From Chaetoceros tenuissimus (taxonomy: Eukaryota > Bacillariophyta > Thalassiosirophyceae > Chaetocerotales > Chaetocerotaceae): DNA of 64,000 bases. Positions within the stretch are counted from its first letter, which is position 1, and each line of letters starts with the position of its first letter. The notes under the pieces were generated by a model. The model ran no database searches, was not told the origin of the DNA, and saw only the letters and a list, made by a program, of their open reading frames with translations. The DNA is taken from NCBI GenBank assembly GCA_021927905.1, contig BLLK01000046.1, forward strand, positions 868,001-932,000. The letters run 5' to 3'. The position numbers and the translations under genes were made by a program. Positions 11,023 to 21,500 of the stretch are shown here, piece after piece.

Positions 11023-12273
11023 ATGTCTGCACCTAGATTTGCAAACGCATTGAAAAAGTTACCAGTTCCTCTATTCGGAACTGCAGCTACAGCTGTTCAA
11101 TTTGGAGCAAAAAAGGCAACCTCAGCACCAAGATATGCGCAATGGGGTGTACCTCTTGCAGCAGGAGGACTATGGTTTGTTTGGCCTGCTGTAGATGAAG
11201 AATGGAAACAATCATTATTTCAATTTGGTTCTTCTAGCCATGGAGAAGTAGTAGCAAAAGCTGAAGACAAAAAGGATGTCGATGAAGTTTCAGACAGCAC
11301 ACAAGTAGAAGATGAAGCAACAAACATTACTGAATCTACCAACGACGCAAAAAATTCTCCTACAGCAGACAAGGAAGTCGTAGCAGCTACCGAGGAAAGT
11401 GCAGAGACAGTTTCAAGTAATGAGGAAGAATCAAGCGTTATAGATAAATATGAGAATCTTCCTGAAGAAGACGAGCCAACAACATGTACCATATGTCTAA
11501 TTAATCGTCAAGGTCCATGTAGACCTATGTGGAGAAAGTTTGAGCGTTGCATGAAGGATAATTCGAATAGTGATGACAATAGTGACTCAGTCTCTCCTTC
11601 AATGAGTGAAAAATGTGATGCATATATGCTTCCATGGATTAAGTGTATCCAATCCTATAGAAATAGATATACAATTATCGCAAACAACTTCTTCCAAAAA
11701 GAATTGATTGCCGAAGTAGAAAAAGAAATCAAGGAGGAAGAAAAAGTTCTACTTGAAGGATTTGATGTCTCATCTATCATTCAAGTTGGACATGAATGGA
11801 ATGATATTGACAAAACTCCAGGAAAGGAGCTTGCAGATGATGAAGATGCTACTTTAGTAGAAGGAGTTGCTAAAATCAATCTGTGGGATAACAAGGGTTC
11901 TAGACCTATTGAAATCGCATATGTCAAGGATCAAGATGGTAATTTATTGGGATATGATCAATTCTTTGACTTCAAAAAGTCTATAAAGGATGATAAAGAA
12001 AATTCTGCAAAGGTTGGAGTATGCAACTTCCACGTAAGTGGATCAACTCAATCCATTCAAATTTTTGCTCTTTATCGCGACATGAAAAAAGAAGACAGCA
12101 CAGATGCAAAGTCTGATGACAAGGACAAAGTAGCACCGGAGGAAAGAGCACAGAAGTTATTTTATAGTAAGAGCCTTTCCATGGAAACTATTCCTGTACA
12201 GATGAAAGAAGAAGAAGATGATTCGTCAAAAGCGTCAGAGAATATCCAAACCGATTCTTCAACAAATGAATAA
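11023..12273 (+). CDS. GCK-domain (twin CX9C) protein with N-terminal hydrophobic segment
   Basis: Single exon, 416 aa. Residues ~152-226 match the GCK domain: C155-x2-C158, then C166-x9-C176 and C198-x9-C208, followed by 'SYRNRYTIIANNFFQKE'. The paired CX9C spacing is that of coiled-coil-helix-coiled-coil-helix proteins, which form two disulphides and are typical of the mitochondrial intermembrane space. The N-terminus ('MSAPRFANALKKL...') is basic with few acidic residues, and residues ~42-56 ('GVPLAAGGLWFVWPA') are hydrophobic. That would fit a mitochondrial membrane-anchored protein, but this is inference. An acidic, Ser/Glu-rich linker (75-150) precedes the GCK domain. The C-terminal 190 residues are acidic, with a possible beta-rich part ('INLWDNKGSRPIEIAYVKDQ'). 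No enzymatic motif is seen. Confidence 0.8.
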   Translation: MSAPRFANALKKLPVPLFGTAATAVQFGAKKATSAPRYAQWGVPLAAGGLWFVWPAVDEEWKQSLFQFGSSSHGEVVAKAEDKKDVDEVSDSTQVEDEATNITESTNDAKNSPTADKEVVAATEESAETVSSNEEESSVIDKYENLPEEDEPTTCTICLINRQGPCRPMWRKFERCMKDNSNSDDNSDSVSPSMSEKCDAYMLPWIKCIQSYRNRYTIIANNFFQKELIAEVEKEIKEEEKVLLEGFDVSSIIQVGHEWNDIDKTPGKELADDEDATLVEGVAKINLWDNKGSRPIEIAYVKDQDGNLLGYDQFFDFKKSIKDDKENSAKVGVCNFHVSGSTQSIQIFALYRDMKKEDSTDAKSDDKDKVAPEERAQKLFYSKSLSMETIPVQMKEEEDDSSKASENIQTDSSTNE

Positions 12274-12351
12274 TTGTTCTAGACTATGAAGTAAAACAAT
12301 GTTATGTAATTAAATAAATAGCAATAATTATATTAAATTCTAAAATGTAGT

Positions 12352-13626
12352 CTACTTCCCACCGACAGTCAATAGTTTTACTTCAAAAACTAGGGTGGCA
12401 TCACCTGGAATTAATCCACTGCCTTTGGACCCGTATGCTAAGTTCGATGGAATTGTAATGATTCTTTCACCATTGGCTTTCATACCTACGAGGCCTTTAT
12501 CTAGACCTTTAATGACCTCACCAGTGCCAATTCTAAACTTTAAAGGATTTGCTTTGCTTTGATTCTTATCGAAGACCTGTCCAGATTCCAAAGTTCCTAC
12601 GTAATTCATTGAGACTTTTCTACCAGTTTTTACCGTAGTGCCAGTGCCGTGCACAATGTCTTGGATGAGAATGCCACCATCAATCATTCTTGGTTTTGTC
12701 AAAGATGTTTTACCAGCAACTGTAGATTGAGCAAGTTTAGCTTTCTCTTCATGTTTGTTTTCTTTTGCAACGACGTTTTGTAACTCCAATTCCTTTTGCT
12801 TCGCTAATTTCTTTCTTTGTTTCTTGGTGAGCTTTTTCGGTTCATCTTCCATGGGAGTACTGGATTTCTTTTCATCTACAGATAGCTTCCTTTTCTTGGT
12901 AGATTCGGAGTCTTTTTGAGTTGTAGATTTCTTCTCTGGAGTTTTTGCTTTTGTGGTATTTAGATCTTCTTCTTCTTCCATATCCTCATCATTGATATCT
13001 ACCTCGTCTCTATTGTCTTCCAACATCAAAAATGCCTCTTTTGCTTCAAGAATCTTTTCCTGAACTTCATCTTTGCAATACTTTACGCTTCCAAATATAT
13101 TAACAGAATGGTATTCATTAACATCAGCATTTGTCTCTTCGTCATCGTAGTGATTCACCAATGCAAATTGCACAAGAGATGGTCCTGTCAAGCTCACCTT
13201 CAAGTCTACATTTGGTCTATCTCTTGAAATAAATGGACCAATACATGTAAAATCTGGATTAACATCTGTACTTATAAACAAAGATAAGTGACCATTGTTT
13301 CCTTGAAAAGATGGATCGAGAGTAGCAGAAGTCAAGTGCAGTTCTGCGCCCGCTCCAACATGAAATGTTGCTGGATTGATTGAGATATCCCAAGACGAGT
13401 CCGAGGGAGTTAAAGACATGGATGTGCTTTGTAAGCTGAAACTAAAAATAGATCCAATAGGAAAATTGCGTTCATAATAGTTGATGTCAATATCTCCTTC
13501 TGCCGCATCATCATCGACTGCGCTCTCTTGATGAATCTGAAAGCAATGAACTATATAAGGGGGGATTTCTGCCATATCAGAGTCCAGAGGTGGTGGTTGA
13601 AGGGGATATGCTATTTGACTATCCAT
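12352..13626 (-). CDS. nucleoplasmin-like FKBP-type peptidyl-prolyl isomerase
   Basis: Single exon, 424 aa. Residues ~48-185 form a beta-rich N-terminal region like the nucleoplasmin-type domain of nuclear FKBPs (yeast Fpr3/4, insect FKBP39/46). An acidic tract ('DEDMEEEED', ~213-221) and a long Lys-rich linker with repeated KK/KR (~227-310) follow. Residues 318-421 are a canonical FKBP domain: 'VSMNYVGTLESGQVFD' (Tyr342, Phe352, Asp353), 'GEVIKGLDKGLVGMK', 'ERIITIPSNLAYGSKG', 'IPGDATLVFEVKLL'. It should catalyse prolyl cis-trans isomerisation and act on histones or nucleolar proteins in the nucleus. The length and order match the family. The 3' end lies 79 bases from the stop of the convergent GCK-domain gene. 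Confidence 0.92.
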   Translation of the reverse strand: MDSQIAYPLQPPPLDSDMAEIPPYIVHCFQIHQESAVDDDAAEGDIDINYYERNFPIGSIFSFSLQSTSMSLTPSDSSWDISINPATFHVGAGAELHLTSATLDPSFQGNNGHLSLFISTDVNPDFTCIGPFISRDRPNVDLKVSLTGPSLVQFALVNHYDDEETNADVNEYHSVNIFGSVKYCKDEVQEKILEAKEAFLMLEDNRDEVDINDEDMEEEEDLNTTKAKTPEKKSTTQKDSESTKKRKLSVDEKKSSTPMEDEPKKLTKKQRKKLAKQKELELQNVVAKENKHEEKAKLAQSTVAGKTSLTKPRMIDGGILIQDIVHGTGTTVKTGRKVSMNYVGTLESGQVFDKNQSKANPLKFRIGTGEVIKGLDKGLVGMKANGERIITIPSNLAYGSKGSGLIPGDATLVFEVKLLTVGGK

Positions 13627-13979
13627 TATATCTTGTGAAATTTGAATAAAAATACAGTTACAACTATGATGCAGAGATAAAGTCCAAAGTCTAGAAACTT
13701 GTTGGATGTGTGTGTAAGTATGGGATGTTTTTGTTTTTCAAATGAGTGGTGGTGAAAGGCTTCTATTTCAAAATAGTTTTTAGATTTTTCTGTCCCCCAT
13801 TCCCCTCCTCTTTCGGTTAGGAGTTCTGGTTGAAGTTTGCGTGAAAGAGGTGATAGTTGAGAGGTGAACGTTTCTTTCTCTTCTTTCTTACTCAGATCAT
13901 TTGCATAATACCTCACAATAGTTACTGTTTCCTCGTTAAAGTAGCTGCATCTACAAGGACTAAACACATAGCTTGAATT

Positions 13980-14737
13980 ATGTTGAAAAGGTTTTGGAAT
14001 GTCACGACAATTCTGCTTTTCTTCTGCGGCTTTGCTAATGCATTCCAGGTTGTAAATGTAAACAGACGCAATGGCTTGCCATCAGCTCAATCTTTTCGAC
14101 AAGAAAATGTTGTCTCTAGCACTAGACAGCACGGTTTAATGAATACATTTGAAAGAGAGAATAGATTGACATTGTCCATGTGGTCAAGTGATGAGTTGGA
14201 AGGAGATGATAGAATAAAAGCATGTATACCGTATGTTTTACCATTGTTAGACGGAGGTGAGTTGAAACCTATCCATAATTTGATCTGATGACGACTCGAA
14301 TTATATATTTTACACAGCGCAATACAGATTATTTTGGAAAATACATTTATCAAAGAATTCCACCTCTAGGTACCCTAGATCAAATATTTATCGCACCACT
14401 GACATCAATATTACAATCATTCCCATTCCTTTCCCTTATTTTGTTTTTGTTACTAAGTCTCGGAACAAGAAATGTAGATGGAATGAGTCGTAACGTGAGA
14501 TTCAATGCGCAACAGGCAGTATTGATTGATATTGCTTTAATTTTACCGACAATCATCTACGAAGGCGTAGAAGATGTGGATGTTCCTCGTCAGCTTGCAG
14601 AATTTGGTTGTAATTTTGTTTGGTACTTTTATATGAGTGCAATCGTTTATTCAGTAGCAATGAATTTGAGAGGTAGAAAACCAAACGAATTACCTTTTAT
14701 TTCCGAAGCTGCGGAGTTAATGACTGGTCCAATGTAA
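13980..14737 (+). CDS. TIC20: Tic20-like plastid protein-import channel subunit, two exons
   Basis: Exon 1 is 13980-14256, the intron is 14257-14327 (GTGAGT...ATACAG, 71 nt), and exon 2 is 14328-14737, giving 228 aa. An alternative acceptor at 14317 breaks the frame, so the one at 14327 was chosen. The joined frame gives the family core 'RIKACIPYVLPLLDGDYFGK', then 'VRFNAQQAVLIDIALILP' and four hydrophobic helices, as in Tic20 of the inner envelope translocon. The N-terminus is a bipartite plastid presequence: signal peptide to residue 21, then 'FANA/FQVV' with Phe22 at +1, followed by a Ser/Arg-rich transit stretch. Family role: the protein-conducting core of the TIC complex in the inner plastid envelope. 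It starts 354 bases from the divergent FKBP gene. Confidence 0.88.
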
Positions 14738-15049
14738 AGAAAAGGTTTCAGGTATTATGGATCATGTACCTAGGGCAAATTAATTATGTATACAATGCAA
14801 GAGGTTTTGATGAATGAATCCTAATGATTGAGTTTATCGGATTGTACCTATTACGATTATTTGCAACAGGAGTCTATGGTACTAAAGAGTGTGGTATTTG
14901 TGAGAATAATACAGTTGTAAATCCGTAGAAAGCATACTATATACCATAGAGCAATATCTTCTTGGATTTTTATAATAATTATAAAACTTGAAAATTATTT
15001 TTAAACATGATCTAAACATACAATATACAAATCGAATCAATGCATTGCT
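14738..15049. other. convergent intergenic region, 0.31 kb
   Basis: 3' flanks of Tic20 (+) and the coiled-coil gene (-). AT-rich; no feature recognised. Confidence 0.6.
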
Positions 15050-15796
15050 CTAGGATTTCGTTGATGAATCTCCTTCTTTGAGTTTTGCTTCTAGTTGAGC
15101 CATCTTTTTCTCAAGCTTTGCAATCTTGTCATCCTTCTTCTCGATGACAGTTTCCAGTTTGCATAGATCATTCATATATTTATGCTCCATTTTGGCAACA
15201 CCCTCAAGGAGTTTGTGGTTCTCTTTCTTTAAGGATTTTATGTAGTTCACAAGCATTGCTTTTTCACTAGAACTCATCTTCTTTTGAAGCTGTTCGATCA
15301 AGTGTATTTTGGTGTTCTCTTGTACCCTAAGCTTATTTTTCAGGTCTCTAATCTGTTTGAACGCTTCAGTATTGACAGAGCTATAGGATAGCTCATCATC
15401 ATCGTCGTCGTGAAAGACAATTGAAAATGGGCGTGAAAAGGATCGGAGATCGTTAACACTAGGTAGTTCACTCTGGCTTGCAAGACTGAGATTTGAGGAA
15501 TCATTATTGAATTCGAGAGAATGTGAGACTGTTGAGATAGAATCATCATCATTTGAATTCTCTAAGGACGGATTCTTATCTTCGCTGTCTTCATTTATTG
15601 TATGTAGGTAATTCTCAAAAGTTGAATCTGTTGTAGAACCATTCATGAAAATTGATGATAGACTGAATCGTTTCATGTCTTTTGCGTTGTCAGATCTACT
15701 CAAGTTTTGTTCGTCTTGAGTTGTTTCTCCCTCGATTATGCTTGGTAATGACTTCTCAGCCCTAATATTTCTGTTTAGTAGTTTTCTTCTTAACAT
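15050..15796 (-). CDS. coiled-coil protein of unknown function, 248 aa
   Basis: No family recognised. The N-terminal ~140 residues are Ser/Asp/Asn-rich and look disordered. From ~145 to the end there is a long coiled coil with clear heptads ('IRDLKNKLRVQENTKIHLIEQL', 'VNYIKSLKKENHKLLEGVAKM', 'ETVIEKKDDKIAKLEKKMAQLE'). There is no signal peptide or membrane segment. It may be a cytoskeletal or scaffold component. The start is the ATG at 15796; Arg/Lys-rich residues follow it directly. Confidence 0.7.
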   Translation of the reverse strand: MLRRKLLNRNIRAEKSLPSIIEGETTQDEQNLSRSDNAKDMKRFSLSSIFMNGSTTDSTFENYLHTINEDSEDKNPSLENSNDDDSISTVSHSLEFNNDSSNLSLASQSELPSVNDLRSFSRPFSIVFHDDDDDELSYSSVNTEAFKQIRDLKNKLRVQENTKIHLIEQLQKKMSSSEKAMLVNYIKSLKKENHKLLEGVAKMEHKYMNDLCKLETVIEKKDDKIAKLEKKMAQLEAKLKEGDSSTKS

Positions 15797-16380
15797 CTTT
15801 GACGGATTTTATATTTATAACTTGGAATAGAGATTCCAGAATACTTTCCATGCATAGCTTGATGCTTGATACAGGTAAAGGTACCTTCCCCTCAACCTCA
15901 ATTCAATGAAGTTTTGAGTAGTTTTGCAAAAGAGAAGTCCAGACATACTATGGGAGTACGTTGCTCGTTCTACGCAAACCAGCTAAAAATTAGAAGTTTC
16001 TCCTACACGACCCCGAATCTGTCACTTAACCTACTAGGTACACTCTATTCACTATTACACTAGAGTATCTTCTTTCCTCACTCTCTTCCAAATTTCAAAT
16101 TTCATTTCATTTTCTCTACTAATAGAACCCTCCCTTTAGAATACAAGCCAATAAGAAACACACGCACATGTATACATAATATGAAATAATATAAGCACGA
16201 TTGTAACTCAAAATTTCTTTGGTATGATGACCTCGACAAATCCGCTGATCCATATTCCCTTTCTCTTCAACGCGTAGGTGCTTTTGTTTAGTTTATCGTC
16301 ATATACGTATTTCTCCTTTGTTCACTGCGTCTTGATATTGGTCGTCGAACTTAATATCACTGACAGAATCTAGACTGTAT
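15797..16380. other. intergenic, 0.58 kb
   Basis: Upstream of the coiled-coil gene and downstream of the receptor-like gene (both -). A 65-codon plus-strand frame at 15866-16063 lacks support. Nothing else seen. Confidence 0.6.
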
Positions 16381-17964
16381 CTAGCACGAAATATCATCCA
16401 AATTTAGATCGATGTCATAATATCGCTTTCCATTTCCTACTTCTCGTGAGGATTTTCCTCCTCTTTCTTCACTGCTGCTCATTGGTCCATAACTAAGTAT
16501 TCCAGTGGACGAGACCTGACCGTAACTCATGGCATTCTTGTCATTACTACTTGGCACCGATTCTTCAACATCTTTTGGTGCGTTGGATGTGCCAAATGAT
16601 ATGTTATCATATCTTCCACTTTCAGGTATGGAAGGTGATGAAAATGAAATACCATCGTACAATTCAAGCTCAGCACTATTCGCAACTTTGCTGGATTTAG
16701 CGCCTTTGCTTTTTACCATATCTATTTCAGCATCCTCTAGCTCTTCCTGATGAGCAGCTGCTCTTCTTTTACGAATATCATCAGACTCTTGTACCAAGGT
16801 CAAATTTTCCAAGAACAAATCATCCCCACTGTCTTTTTTAAGGAATACTGTGGCTAGTGCATCAATAATGGTAATATCCCTCTGCCTGCGTCGGATGTTG
16901 TGGACTTTGTGGTAAAGGAAGATCATCATGACGAAAACTCCTTGAACTGAAGAAATAAAGAGTCTCCAATAAACAACCAATCCGCTCTCTGGATGGTCCT
17001 TGGCCAAAGAGACAATGGTTGGGGTGTATGAAACCAAGAAGGACACAATGTAAAGTGTAGATTGAAAGCTCACAATTCTAGTAAATTTCAGATCAGCAGC
17101 AGTGATTGTTGTTGCTGTCTCAGAATTGCCTCTAGATACATCTTCGCAACCAGATCCTCTTTCATTTGATGATTTGGAAATTTGTGTTCTACGGCCGTGA
17201 CCAGAAGACGATGATTTTTTCTTACTCTTCAAAAGGTTTCTCTCAAAAATGCATGTATTGACGATTATGATCAACATGGCCAATACAACCAATGAAAAGA
17301 CTACAGACAGAAAAATGTTACCGCCTTTCACAAGTGCATCGTATCCTTCAGGCGTGTACATGAATGAACCATTATCGTCACACTCTTCGCCTGGGATCCA
17401 TGTACAATGAAATGGATATCTTGCTGGACTACAGTAAGGTTGGAGTGGATCCACATGGTAGTAATCCACTTTATAGAAATAGACAGAGATACTGATGCTC
17501 CACGCGAGATTAGTGATGAGCATGAAAGGCTCAATGTATCTCTCGACAGTCTTTTCTTTGAGCTTAAATACAAGAATTGCCACATAATACCATGCAAGGT
17601 GCACATTGCACAATACATGGTTGATTAGGAAAAATATGAGAAAGAAAGCCTGTGCTGTACAAGTCGCGTCGTTTCCTAGGGAAGGACCTTTGAATGGGTA
17701 AATATTATCTTTTGGCATAGGGATCGTACCGAGACTAGCACAGATGTTTGCAATCATTAAAGATGTTGCAAAGTACGCTATGATTCTATGGTAGGTTGTA
17801 GAAAGACCTTGTGCCGAGCGAAAGATCACGTAAATAATGACGGCACAGGCGAGGGCAGATATTAGTGATGAAGCTAGATTCACATACCAAGAAGTCCAGT
17901 CTTGTGCATCGTTCACTACCAGTTCTGGGTAATAGTAGTACATATAATCTGGGATGAAGGTCAT
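16381..17964 (-). CDS. seven-transmembrane receptor-like protein (GPCR-like)
   Basis: Single exon, 527 aa. Seven hydrophobic helices can be placed at about 28-50, 61-83, 105-130, 143-163, 213-238, 296-316 and 330-352. A short N-terminus precedes them and a long Ser-rich cytoplasmic tail (~365-527) follows. The loop between helices 4 and 5 has several Cys ('YCSPARYPFHCTWIPGEECDD'), fitting an extracellular disulphide-bonded loop. The third intracellular loop is long and Ser/Arg-rich. The layout resembles cAMP-receptor-like or secretin-like GPCRs of protists; the exact class is not certain. Ligand unknown. It probably acts in the plasma membrane. No signal peptide is apparent; helix 1 would act as signal anchor. 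Confidence 0.78.
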   Translation of the reverse strand: MTFIPDYMYYYYPELVVNDAQDWTSWYVNLASSLISALACAVIIYVIFRSAQGLSTTYHRIIAYFATSLMIANICASLGTIPMPKDNIYPFKGPSLGNDATCTAQAFFLIFFLINHVLCNVHLAWYYVAILVFKLKEKTVERYIEPFMLITNLAWSISISVYFYKVDYYHVDPLQPYCSPARYPFHCTWIPGEECDDNGSFMYTPEGYDALVKGGNIFLSVVFSLVVLAMLIIIVNTCIFERNLLKSKKKSSSSGHGRRTQISKSSNERGSGCEDVSRGNSETATTITAADLKFTRIVSFQSTLYIVSFLVSYTPTIVSLAKDHPESGLVVYWRLFISSVQGVFVMMIFLYHKVHNIRRRQRDITIIDALATVFLKKDSGDDLFLENLTLVQESDDIRKRRAAAHQEELEDAEIDMVKSKGAKSSKVANSAELELYDGISFSSPSIPESGRYDNISFGTSNAPKDVEESVPSSNDKNAMSYGQVSSTGILSYGPMSSSEERGGKSSREVGNGKRYYDIDLNLDDISC

Positions 17965-18570
17965 ACTCGAACTTGCTCTTTGTAACCTAGTTCTATTCCC
18001 TTCACAAGGTAAAATTGTGGAATTTACTTTCTTTTTTACGTATGATAAATGATAAATTTATTTTTTCGTGTTTGCAGATGTGCTCGTGCGTTTCTTCTGC
18101 TGTGTGGTTCCTCTTCGTGCATCTTCAACACCTCAAAGGAAGGTGAGAAAATGAAAATGGATTTGAAAATCCTAGAAAAGACATTTTCAAAATTTCTCTT
18201 TTATCTTTTTTCATATTTAATCACATAATGACTAAAAAATTCGATCATTCCCAGGATCTGATAAAAAATGACATTTTTATCTCCGATACGACATTTTCGA
18301 ATGGATTTTTGCAGTATGATTCTTCCATTTTTCATTCCTTCCCTACCATACTTTACCTGGAAACCTTATGTTTTTATTTACAAATTATCAATTTATATTG
18401 AATCTCATTGAGAATGAGGTACTGCAAGTAAGGAAGGGAGGAAGGAGTGAAGAAGAAAGGAGTCTTGTTTGCAAAAATACAATAAGATGCACAGGAACCA
18501 TAGCACAATTCCTTTTCCAATGTGACTTTCCAAACAATAGAGAAAGACACTTGAGTCTTTACTTTTATAT
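17965..18570. other. intergenic, 0.6 kb
   Basis: 5' flank of the receptor-like gene (-) and 3' flank of the TPR gene (-). Contains three loosely spaced 'GACATTTT' words at 18180-18300. No gene recognised. Confidence 0.5.
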
Positions 18571-21500
18571 TCATACCCAATCAAACTTACTTTTTTGATT
18601 GACTTTCTCCAGCGAAATTATTTCACCTTGAATCTTTTGTAGTAACTTGGGCGCATTGAGTTTTCGTATGTATAAGGAAGACTTTTTCAGAAAATCCAAG
18701 CAAGTCTCATAATCTTTTTGTTCTTTGTACAATGCACTCATTTTATAATATACAATGGCAATAGCTCGGAATTTTCGTTTTGAGCAGTCACTCCTATCAT
18801 CAATCTGATCGAGTCTTGCAAGTATACTCTTATAAGTCTCTAAAGCTGTAATTATCTCACCACTATTACCCTGCGCATCTGCTAAGGAATCTAAGATCGA
18901 AAGCACTGATGAATGTGTAGGCCCCATAACAGCTTGTTGCAAACCTATTGCTTCTTGCAAGACAAGGCATGTTTTCAAATAAGCCCCACGATGGCGGTAT
19001 AAATACGCAAGGTTGCACAGTGTAGTTGCGGTAGATAACATCAATTGTGCACTGTCTGGTTCGAAACAAAGCGCATTCCTTTGGACATCGAGAGCAGACT
19101 CAAATGCTTTCCTAGCATGCCTAAGTTCATTAAATTCCACATGCACACAACCAATGTTATTGTAAATACGTGCAGTGGTAGGGTGCAGATGTCCTAACGC
19201 ATGACGTCGAACAGATAGTGCATCCTTAAAAGCAATCAAAGCATCATCGAATCTTTTTAACAGCAAATTTGATATTCCTACTTTCACCAATGATATAGCT
19301 ACGTCTGCATGATCCTTCCCAATTGCCCCACGACGAACTCGTACAGCTTGCTCAAAAGTTTGTAATGCTCTCTCATACTCTTGTCCCCGTAAAAGCACAA
19401 TCCCCATATTGTGCAAGGTGTTTCCAATAGTCTCATGGACCTCCCCCCATTTAGATTTGTAAAAAGTCAAGAGTATTTCGAAAAGATGGAGCGACTTCTG
19501 GATATCGTCATTCTGTGAAATAGAAAATAAGAATAATGTTGGAGCGTTCATAAGATAATTAGTTTGTTCGAGTTTGAAATCACAACTCACCTTGAGATAC
19601 GATGCAGCACGATTATAGATTTCAATCTCATATAGATGCGGGCTTTTGATAATAGTTCCTTCATCAATTTCTTGCTGGTCAAAATGTTTGCAATTTTTAG
19701 CGGGCACGATTAAACCGTCATCAGTCGTATCTGTGACCCTAGTATTGCCTATAGAATACATCGAGTCATGTCCTTTGAAATGCAATTCAGACCTCTGCGA
19801 AATTGAGTTGAATTCTTTTGCGTTTCGAAACATCCCCGGAAGTTCTTCTTTTGGGGGTGAAGTATCAAGATCACTTTTCGATACTTCAACACTATTGTTG
19901 ACAGTATCATCTTCTGGATTGCATTCTATTGTAGACGCTGGAAAGCGGGGAGAAGAAAAAGGAGAGGTAGGATTGTCCTTTTCGAATCGTCTCCTGTTGA
20001 TAGAAGGGGCGGCACTTATAGAGAGGGAACGTTCCATTGAAGTTGAATTGGCATCTGATGCATTCGCAATAACGTTGTTGGATGAAGACCGGGAATAATT
20101 ACTTATCCATTTTGACATGTCTTCTTGTAATCTTGCTGACATCTCACTTTTGAAATGGACACTGGGGTCTTTACCAAAGGAAGTAGGTAAAACCTCATCA
20201 ATATTCGCAGTCCTCTTGAACTCATTTTGCACATCGGGAAATTTCACACTAAAATCCGTCGAAATCTGTTGAAAGGACGTTTTAACTTCCTGCATCTCGG
20301 AAGAAAGTTCAATGCGAGAAGCAACAGAGCCATTGTTGTTGGATTTATTACCTCTGTATGTCGACATTTCATCAAAAGGTAGAGAACATACTGAATTCCT
20401 TGCAGTAGAAATACAATCACCATTTTGTATTACGCAGCTTTCCTCATGTTGTATTGTTTGGGATCTCTCTCCGACATTTTGATAGTGCGATAGCTCCTTT
20501 ATAGAGATTTCTGGTGAAGGTGCTCTTGTATAGGAATTTCTCTTCTTGATTTTCTCCGCCTCGGCTCTCAGCCGCTCTAATTCCTCTTTTGCTTGTTCAA
20601 ACCCTTGTAGGGCACCCCGATAAATCCTCAAGGCTTCATTAAAAGCTTTGATTGCATTATCTGCAAGTTTTATCCTCATTCCCTCTTCAATGCCACGTTT
20701 TTCAGCCCAGTCTAGACATAAAGATCCTATATTACTGAGTGTGTCACACAATTGAGTATATTGTTTGGTCAACGACTCTTCATTTGGATCAGATTTCCTA
20801 ATTTCTCTCCTTTGAATACTGTATGTGCATTCAAAAGCTTCAAGGGCTTTCCGAAAAGAACCTTGAGAAAGATAAGCAATTCCAAGATTATTCTGAATCT
20901 TCGCAACTAGCGGATGTTTCGTTCCTAAATATTTCCTTCGCAGAAATAAACATTCTTCAAACACCTGTATTGCTTCTTTGTGTTTTCGTATTTTGAGATA
21001 GATGAGTCCAACTCTCGCTAGGCACATTGACACCCACGGATGATTTTCACCAGCACTTTTGTTTACTATTGACGAAGCAGAAGTAAAAGCGTCAATGCTC
21101 AACTCACAATGCATTTTTATCTGGAGAGCATCACTTATAAAATTCGAGTATTGCAAGTGTATCTCTCCAATATCACAATATGCAGATGCAACTTCTATAC
21201 TATTTTCACCATAATATGACTTTTGGATCTGTATGATTCCTCGTGAAATATAGAGAGCTTGCTCGAAATCATATTTAGCTAGACACTCAATAATCGTTTC
21301 TGAAAGAAATGTTATTCGTTCTTTTGTAGATAGATCAAGACTGGCTTGTAAAATATCTTTCTCATGGCTCATTTCTTTGCTTTTCACAGGCTTATTCTCA
21401 CAAATAGAAAGAGAGCCCGTTGTTTCAGCACTTGTCAGCTCTTGATCAACATCTTCAATTAATGCATGAAGCTCTTGATTGGACGAATGGGAAGTTTCAG

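Noticed and set aside
13626-13967. 113-codon minus frame directly upstream of the FKBP gene
   Set aside because: It ends at the FKBP start region, is not homologous to anything I know and occupies the promoter shared with Tic20; no signal or domain supports it.
14288-14737. independent 149-aa gene starting at 14288
   Set aside because: Splicing 14256 to 14328 gives a continuous Tic20 core motif; the ATG at 14288 falls inside the intron.
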